Position numbers and translations under genes: made by a program
Shown here: in pieces, positions 57,640 through 64,000 of the stretch
Numbering within the stretch: the first letter of the stretch is position 1
Layout: the number at the start of each line of letters is the position of its first letter
DNA from: Margaritispora aquatica
Lineage: Eukaryota > Ascomycota > Leotiomycetes > Helotiales > Discinellaceae
Reading direction: 5' to 3'
Assembly (NCBI GenBank): GCA_007644065.1
Contig: VJWN01000003.1
Location: 62,001-126,000 of the forward strand
Length of the DNA stretch: 64,000 nucleotides
The notes under the pieces: generated by a model
What the model was told of the DNA's origin: nothing
The model's input: the letters and a program-made list of their open reading frames with translations, nothing else
Databases searched by the model: none

Positions 57640-58111
57640 TATTGGTTTAAATAAGCCATTATATTAAAATAGTTATATTTAGCTTTAAAGCTTATATACT
57701 ATAGTTTTTATTTTCTTATTATAGTTAGTATAAAACTACTATAGTATTATTGATTATTAGCCCCACTATTAGTTAGATAGTATAAGCCACCGTGTACACC
57801 GCTATAAGCCACTATATACACCGCTATATACACCGCTATAAGCTACTATATATACCGCTATATACACCGCTAGTTTAGTTATACACCGCTAGTTTAGTTA
57901 CTGCCTTAGGCATTTAGTATAGTTCTATATAGCTAGAGAGAATAGCTCTCTAGTTCACTAAGTTCAATTCAAGTTCATTTTGCCTTCACATCTACCTTAC
58001 CCTAGACTTTTACATCTACCTTACCCTAGAGTTCCACTTCACATCTAGCTTACCCTAGACTTTTGTTTCTGATCAGGTTATTCCCCGACCTACGGTTTTT
58101 CCCTGCTTACA
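57640..58111 (-). repeat. LTR copy 2 (minus orientation, 472 bp)
   Basis: Read on the minus strand it begins TGTAAGCAGGGAAAAACCG and ends AAACCAATA. Includes repeated CTTACCCTAGA-type units on the plus strand and tandem TATACACCGCTA units at about 57785-57900. Start TG and a final CA changed to TA fit an LTR altered by C-to-T mutation. Confidence 0.72.
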
Positions 58112-58375
58112 AATAGAGGTAATCGTATAATACTAAAGTAAAAGTAAGGATTAAAATCTTACGATTATAAAATTCCTCTATTCGGTCTAACTATAGACCG
58201 ATTGGTATTATATATAGAAAACTAGAGTAGCTAGTATTTTTTAAAAAATTAATTTAACTATTTATCCTACTCTTTTAATATCCTTTACCTCTATTATAAC
58301 TAATTAGAGTCCTTCACACCTAGGTTACCCTAGATTTTTATTTTCTGATTATTTCGAAAATCTCATATCTAGCTT
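58112..58375. other. AT-rich repeat debris
   Basis: A short piece at 58303-58345 (CACACCTAGGTTACCCTAGA and following) resembles the 5' part of a minus-oriented LTR; the rest is unassigned. Confidence 0.4.
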
Positions 58376-58468
58376 TATTGGTTTTAAATAAGCCATTATA
58401 TTAATAGTTATATTTATCTTTAAAGCTTCTATACTATAGTCTTTTATTTTCTATTATAGTTAGTATAA
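58376..58468 (-). repeat. LTR fragment (minus orientation, 3' end only)
   Basis: TATTGGTTTTAAATAAGCC to GTTAGTATAA matches the 3' end of LTR copies 2 and 5 on the minus strand, and is cut off where LTR copy 4 begins. Confidence 0.6.
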
Positions 58469-58874
58469 TATAGGCCGGGAAAAACCGTAGGTCGGGGAAT
58501 GACCTGATCAGAAACAAAAGTCTAGGCTAAGCTAGATATAAAGTGGAACTCTATAGTAAGGTAGATATAAAAGTCTAGGGTAAGGTAGATATAAAGGTAA
58601 AATAAACTTAAATTAAACTTATTAAACTAAAGAGCTATTCTGTTTAGTAATATAGAACTATAATAGATACCTAAGGCAGTAACTAAACTAGCGGTCTATA
58701 TAGTGGCTTATAGCGGTATATACGATGGCTTATACTATCTAACTAATAGTGGGGCTAATAATCAATAATACTATAGTAGTTTTATACTAACTATAATAGG
58801 AAATAAAAACTATAGTATATAAGCTTTAAAGCTAAATATAACTATTTTAATATAATAGCTTATTAAAACCAATA
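58469..58874 (+). repeat. LTR copy 4 (plus orientation, 406 bp)
   Basis: Begins TATAGGCCGGGAAAAACCG and ends AAAACCAATA; contains AATGACCTGATCAGAAAC, AGAGCTATTCTGTTTAGT and the GCGGTATATA units. Shorter than copies 2 and 5 through loss of some 12-bp tandem units. It joins directly to inverted gag sequence. Confidence 0.7.
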
Positions 58875-59345
58875 GTATAGTACTAGTACATTTATCTATA
58901 GTAGTGTATAATTACTATAGTTATTATCGATAAGTTTATTAAAATATCGGCCGATTACTTCGAAATTAGACTTTCCGAAAGTAACTATTATAGCTTTATA
59001 TAGCGTTTTAGCTATATTTTATTCTTTAAATCTATCTATAATATCTAGCGATATAATAGATTTTAGAGCGCCTAGTACTTTTCGAGAATTACGCTCGTAT
59101 TTACTTGATTTTTCGTAATATTTTACGGGTAATTCGTTACTTCTAGGTTTTTCGCTACCTTTAATCTTATCGGTTTCTATTATAATATAGTAATATAACT
59201 CTTTATCGGGTTCTTTTTCAGATCCGTCTATATATAGTATATAGCCGTTTATTTCTAAAAAGAGATTAGCGTTAGAAAGCTATTCTATATAATTAAAACG
59301 ACCAATTAGCTATTCCTTTTTAAAGCTATTAAAAGCTATTTTATA
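58875..59345 (-). mobile_element. Inverted copy of copia gag 5' region
   Basis: 471 bp that on the minus strand align end to end with 60733-61203 of the plus-strand element, with the same length. The gag start codon is ATA instead of ATG. It runs straight out of LTR copy 5 through a 17-bp leader and ends abruptly at LTR copy 4. Confidence 0.75.
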
Positions 59346-59362
59346 TACTTACGTATAAAAGT

Positions 59363-59833
59363 TATTGGTTTTAAATAAGCTATATATTAAATAGTTATAT
59401 TTAGCTTTAAAGCTTATATACTATAGTCTTTTATTTTCCTATTATAGTTAGTATAAAACTACTATAATTAGTTAGTTAGATATTCGGGTTATTCGGTTAT
59501 TGAAAGTATAAGGTCCACTATTAGTGATCCACTATAAGCCACGTCTACACCGCTATATTGACCGCTTTATACACCGCTATATAGACCGCTAGTTAGTATA
59601 TACCGCTAGTTTAGTTACTGCCTTAGGCATCTATTATAGTTCTATATTACTAGAGAGAATAGCTCTCTAGTTTATTAAGTCAAATACAAGTTCAATTCAT
59701 ACCTTCACATCTACCTTACCCTAGAGTTTCACATCCAGCTTACCCTAGAGTTTTGTTTCACATCTAGCTTACCCTAGACTTTTTTGTTTCTGATCAGGTC
59801 ATACCCCTGACCTACGGTTATTCCCTACTTACA
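59363..59833 (-). repeat. LTR copy 5 (minus orientation, 471 bp), 5' LTR of the inverted gag copy
   Basis: Minus strand begins TGTAAGTAGGGAATAACCG and ends AAAACCAATA, followed by ACTTTTATACGTAAG and the gag start. Nearly the same length as copy 2. Its position fixes it as the upstream LTR of this copia family. Confidence 0.75.
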
Positions 59834-60740
59834 GGTTATGAGCCTCTCTGGACTAATTACGGTCTAGCGCTATTTTTCAACCAATCAGAAGCTACGGAAT
59901 TACCTTATTCCGTATCCGAACACCTGAACTTCCGTCCTACTCCTACGAAAAGAGAGAATTAATAGGCTATTATTTCGAAATAGCTTATTTAAGTAACCCC
60001 CTTACCTATTTAACTGATTTTTTCGGTATTTAATAGGAGACTATAAACCTTAATTGATCCAAAAGTCCCTACGGCCAACTAATAGAAAGTGAATAATCTA
60101 TTGGCTCTGGAGTTTATAAGAAGCGATACGCGACCCATAGTGGGTATTATAAGCATTTCCGTATACTAGGAGGCCCGTACTTCTATTCGCTAGACTCCCC
60201 TTCTATAAGGAGACTAGTTTGCAATCAAAGGTGTGGCGTTTAAAGTCTAAAACTAGGCTATATTCGGAAATTATATACGCTCTATAGCGATTAATTTGCC
60301 TTATATACGATTCCTAGGATAAACTAGAGCTAGTATCCTCTCGAGAAACACTCTAGTATATAGACCGGCGAGTCTATAAATACACCTTTTTATTACTATA
60401 TTTATACGGTATATTATTAAGGGGTTATATCGTTTTTTACGAAGATATTATATATCCCGTAATTATACCTTAAAACCTATAGTGTTACTTTACGATAGAA
60501 AACTAAATCTTCGTATAAATACTATAGTATAGTAAATAACGTAAATTTACGTTGTTTACGAAAATCTACTATAATTAGTATTTAAGAAGCTATATATATC
60601 CAACGGAACTATAATAGTTTCCCGAGGAGTTTTTATACTTTTTATATTTTATACTTTTAGTATATTTAGTGGTATTTAGGTTAAATTCATTATACCCCTT
60701 TTTAATACCTTTTTATACTTTTTATACGTAAGTATATAAA
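59834..60740. other. Region upstream of the plus-strand copia gag
   Basis: AT-rich, no ORF. The LTR seen at 59.4-59.8 kb is not found directly before this gag; only the last 15 bp of leader (ACGTAAGTATATAAA) are shared. It may hold a diverged LTR or flanking DNA. Confidence 0.35.
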
Positions 60741-61640
60741 ATGGCTTTTAATAGCTTTAGAGGGGAACAGCTGATTGGTCGTTCTAATTATATAGAATGG
60801 CTTTCTAACGCTAATCTTTTTTTAGAAATAAACGGCTATATGCCGTATATAGACGGATCGGAAGAGGAACCCGATAAAGAGTTATATTACTATATTATAA
60901 TAGAAACCGATAAAATTAAAGGTAGCGAAAAACCTAGAAGTAACGAATTAGCTGTAAAATATTACGAAAAATCAAGTGAATACGAGCGTAATTCTCGAAA
61001 AGCACTAGGCGCTCTAAAATCTATTATATCGCTAGATATTATAGATAGATTTAAAGAATAAAATATAGCTAAAAATCTATATAAAGCTATAATAGTTACT
61101 TTCGGAGAGTCTAATTTCGAAGTAATCGGCCGATATCTAAATAAACTTATCGATAATAACTATAGTAATTATACTACTATAGACGAATATACTAGTACTA
61201 TACAATCTAGTTATTATTATCTAAAAGAATTAAAGACCCCTATACCTAATAGTATAGTAGCTTGGTTACTATTTAAGGGTTTACCTAGTAGTTTCGACTC
61301 TTTTATTAGTCGTAAATACGAAGAACTAGGAAGAGATATAGATAATATAAATCTAAATAAACTTATTTCGGAATTATATCCGAAGAATCTCGTATAAAGT
61401 CTACGGATTTAGAGGGAATAAAGCCTATATTAAGTCTAAATCTAAGACTAATATTAAAAAACACTGTAACTTTTGTAATAAAAGTGGGCACCTAAATAAT
61501 CAGTGTTTTATTAAATACCCTGAATTAAAGAATAATAGTACTAGTAATAGTACTAATTCGAATAAAAATAAAAATTTAAATAATTCGAATAATTCAAATA
61601 AAAATAAAAACCAAAACCCTAAAAAGGAAAGCCCTAGGGT
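60741..61640 (+). pseudogene. copia gag remnant with CCHC zinc knuckle
   Basis: Opens MAFNSFRGEQLIGRSNYIEW, a typical copia gag start with the conserved Trp, and reaches TAA at 61059-61061. The same frame then continues (AIIVTFGESNFEVIGRYLNK, VAWLLFKGLPSSFDSFISR). A later frame carries the nucleic-acid-binding knuckle C-x2-C-x4-H-x4-C at 61465-61506 (CNFCNKSGHLNNQC), followed by an Asn/Ser-rich linker. Not translatable as one protein. Confidence 0.8.
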
Positions 61641-61644
61641 TGTA

Positions 61645-64000
61645 ATGTCAGCCTATACTAGTACTATTAATAGTACTAGTATAACTAGTAGTAAATTACT
61701 ATTAGACTCCGGCGCTAGCGAGCACTATACTCCTAATAAAAACTGGTTATTAAATTATAAACCTAGTAATAATAGTAGAGTATTAGTAGTAGCAAACGGG
61801 GAAAAGCTTAAAATCGAAGGAACCGGCGATATTCCGGTAATTATAAATAATAACGAGTTATTAATAACTAAAGTTAACTACGTACCTTCGATTAAAACTA
61901 CTTTAATTAGTAGTAAGGAGCTTACAAATAAAGGCTGGGAAATTACCTTTAAAAACGATATAGCTATATTAAATCATAATAAAGCTAATTTAAGAATCGT
62001 TTCTAAATGGATTAATAACGCTTATTATATAGACGTTAAAATTCAATTAAATACTATAGTAGCGAATAACACTACTATTAGTAATAATAGCCTTGATTTA
62101 ATTTATAAAAGGCTAAATCACTTAAATAAAGACTACTTAATTAAGAGTCTACGATTAAGCTCTAATAGCTTAAATAATACTAGTACTACGAATACTATTA
62201 AAAGCGAAGAATTAAACAATTGCGACGCTTGCCAATTTGGGAAATTTCACGAAATAGTGAGTTATAAACCACTATTAAGCCCTACCGAAAAACTAGTATA
62301 TTTCGACTCTGATATAGCCGGTCCATTTAAGACTATAGGTATAAAAGGAGAACGTTATTTTATTACGTTTACGGACCGTAATACTAGGATCGTTTGGGTA
62401 TATAATATTAAATTAAAATCAGACGCCTACGATATAATTATCGAGTTCTATAACTTGATTAAAAATCAATTTAATACTTCTATAAAAGCTTTTCACTTCG
62501 ATAACGCTAAGGAGTTTAAGTCTATTAAATTAATTACCTTTTTTAAGAATAAAGGAATTATAGCGGATTTTACTAGCCCCGACACACCCGCCCAAACGGT
62601 ATAGCCGAACGATTAAATAAATATATTATCGAACGATTAATATCTATAATAAAAGAGAAAAATATACCTATTTTCCTTTAGCCTATAATTATTAAGGCTA
62701 TAATCATATAAAAAATCGTACCTATAATAGTAGTATAAATACTACTCCGTATTTTAAACTTACGGATAATAAACCTACTATTGATTATTTTAGAGTTTTA
62801 GGCTCTTTAGCCTATATTCGTAACTCTAATTACTATAAATATAAAAATAATCTAAATAAATTAGCTATAAAGCTAGTAAAGGGATTTTTATAGATACGAA
62901 TCTTCGAATAATTTCTTAATATATATACCTAGTACTAAAAAGGTATTAAGTACTAGGGATATAGTAATTAAAGAAGAGTTAATATATAACGATAAAGATA
63001 ATATATCGAACAAAATTACGATAATATTATAGAAATAAACCCTATTTTCGATAATAATACTATTAAAAATAATACTATAATATCCCTATTAACGATAATA
63101 ATCGTATAACCAAATCGACGAAAACGATATATATTCGGAGGATATTCTTACTACTAGTAAAATACTATTAAAAATACTATAACAAAATACTACTACTGAA
63201 GAAACCGTCCTAATAGTAGACGTAGTAGTACTAGTAGTAGTAGTAATAAAATAGTAGTACGATAACGACGATAATACTACTATAAATCTAAATATATCTA
63301 CTAGAAGTTTAAGAGGAAAAACGTTATAAACTATAAAGAGCTAGAGATAATAATAAAAAGCTAATTACTTATTAGCTAGCAAGCGTATATAGAATCTCTA
63401 ATCGAGGGGAATCTGATTTTTTCGATACTATTAGTTATAATACTACTAGTATTAATACTAGGTCTTTTTTAGACAAACTATATAATCGATAATATAAATA
63501 TAATTTAAATAAAATCGATTTAAAAATCGAAAAACCTCTTAATACTATTAAAGATCCTAAAAACGATAAAGAGGCCTATAATTATATATATACAAGATAA
63601 TTGATTAAAAGCAATTAAGGAATTAGAATCCTTATTAGAAAGTAATACTTTCGATATTATAAATAAATCTATTTAAAATCCACTCTTACTATTATAATAA
63701 ACTTATTAAACTGATAGGTTTATAAAGCAAAAATATATTAGAAAATAAACTATCGAATTTAAAGCTAGATTCGTCGCTAAAGGCTTCGAATAACGATACG
63801 GTATAAACTATATAGAGTCTTTCGCTAACGTAGTAAAACAAATAGCTTAGAAACTAGTATTCACTATTAGCGTATTAAATAAATATTATATATATAAAAT
63901 AGATATGATTTCCGCCTTTACTAAGGGATATAGAACGTTATATATCTAGAACCTCCTACTAGCTTAATTAATTATTAGTTAGTTTAGGATTAATTAAAAG
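61645..64000 (+). pseudogene. copia pol remnant: protease, integrase, start of reverse transcriptase
   Basis: 61645-62604 is open for 319 codons: protease active site LLLDSGASEHYTPNKNWLLN, the GAG-pre-integrase zinc-binding region (RLNHLNKDYL, NCDACQFGKFHE), and the integrase core with Asp in VYFDSDIAGPFKTIG and AFHFDNAKEFKS. The frame breaks at about 62597, where PDTPAQ runs into a stop although the next frame continues with the expected GIAERLN. Further frames are short; the reverse-transcriptase block KIDMISAFTKG is recognisable at about 63898-63930. RNase H would lie beyond the edge. Inactive. Confidence 0.82.

Larger units (their letters stand above)
60741..64000 (+). mobile_element. Decayed Ty1/copia retrotransposon internal region, truncated by window edge
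   Basis: Order gag, zinc knuckle, protease, integrase, start of reverse transcriptase is the Ty1/copia order. Many stops and frame breaks, strong AT and TpA bias. No 3' LTR within the window. Confidence 0.85.

Noticed and set aside
57960..58070. CTTACCCTAGA repeats as interstitial telomere sequence
   Set aside because: The unit is not (CCCTAA)n and belongs to the LTR, where it recurs in every copy.

Overview
The window reads as a chromosomal segment of a filamentous ascomycete (Pezizomycotina; Leotiomycetes/Helotiales is plausible but only an inference). Reasons: protein genes with many short introns (mostly 40-60 nt, GT-AG with two GC-AG cases), two HET-domain genes, secreted plant-cell-wall and surface proteins, a Zn2Cys6 regulator, and an AT-rich right end built of degraded Ty1/copia-like material with the TpA-rich look of repeat-induced point mutation (RIP). 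No rRNA, tRNA or CRISPR array was found.

Layout. 1-4.5 kb: the 5' end of an unknown acidic protein running off the left edge, then an ACS/Dal5-type MFS transporter divergent from a TauD/JLP1-type dioxygenase, a likely sulfonate uptake-and-cleavage pair. 5.4-10.3 kb: three paralogous genes for small secreted beta-trefoil (peptidase inhibitor I66-like) proteins, one intact and two broken by stop codons. 12.2-18.4 kb: an MCT-type MFS transporter, a GH28 pectinase and a Zn2Cys6 factor. 18.8-21.4 kb: housekeeping COQ10 and a tRNA m3C methyltransferase, divergent. 22.5-26.2 kb: a six-exon Thr-rich secreted protein and a HET-domain gene with an abnormal C-terminus. 26.7-31.3 kb: a complete six-exon ABCC transporter. 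33.8-39.1 kb: three unrecognised genes, two with one in-frame TGA each. 40.2-42.0 kb: a second HET gene. 43-51.3 kb: an FCH-DEP-RhoGAP (Rgd2-like), a membrane dipeptidase, an HsbA-like secreted protein and a NodL/maltose-type O-acetyltransferase. 52.2-55.7 kb: a large Est1-type DNA/RNA-binding protein with C-terminal C2H2 zinc fingers and an N-terminal membrane segment.

56-64 kb is an AT-rich repeat zone. It has LTR copies of about 470 bp, inverted gag fragments arranged twice as LTR(+), gag(-), LTR(-), a 9-bp minisatellite, and a decayed copia internal region (gag, CCHC knuckle, protease, integrase, start of reverse transcriptase) cut by the window edge.

How genes may work together: MFS plus TauD in sulfonate sulfur scavenging; the MCT-type carrier, GH28 and Zn2Cys6 factor possibly in pectin and sugar-acid use; the two HET genes bracket the ABC transporter and the orphan genes, which makes 25-42 kb look like accessory, fast-evolving DNA. 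Multi-exon coordinates were derived by hand from splice sites, frame and family patterns; no alignment was run.
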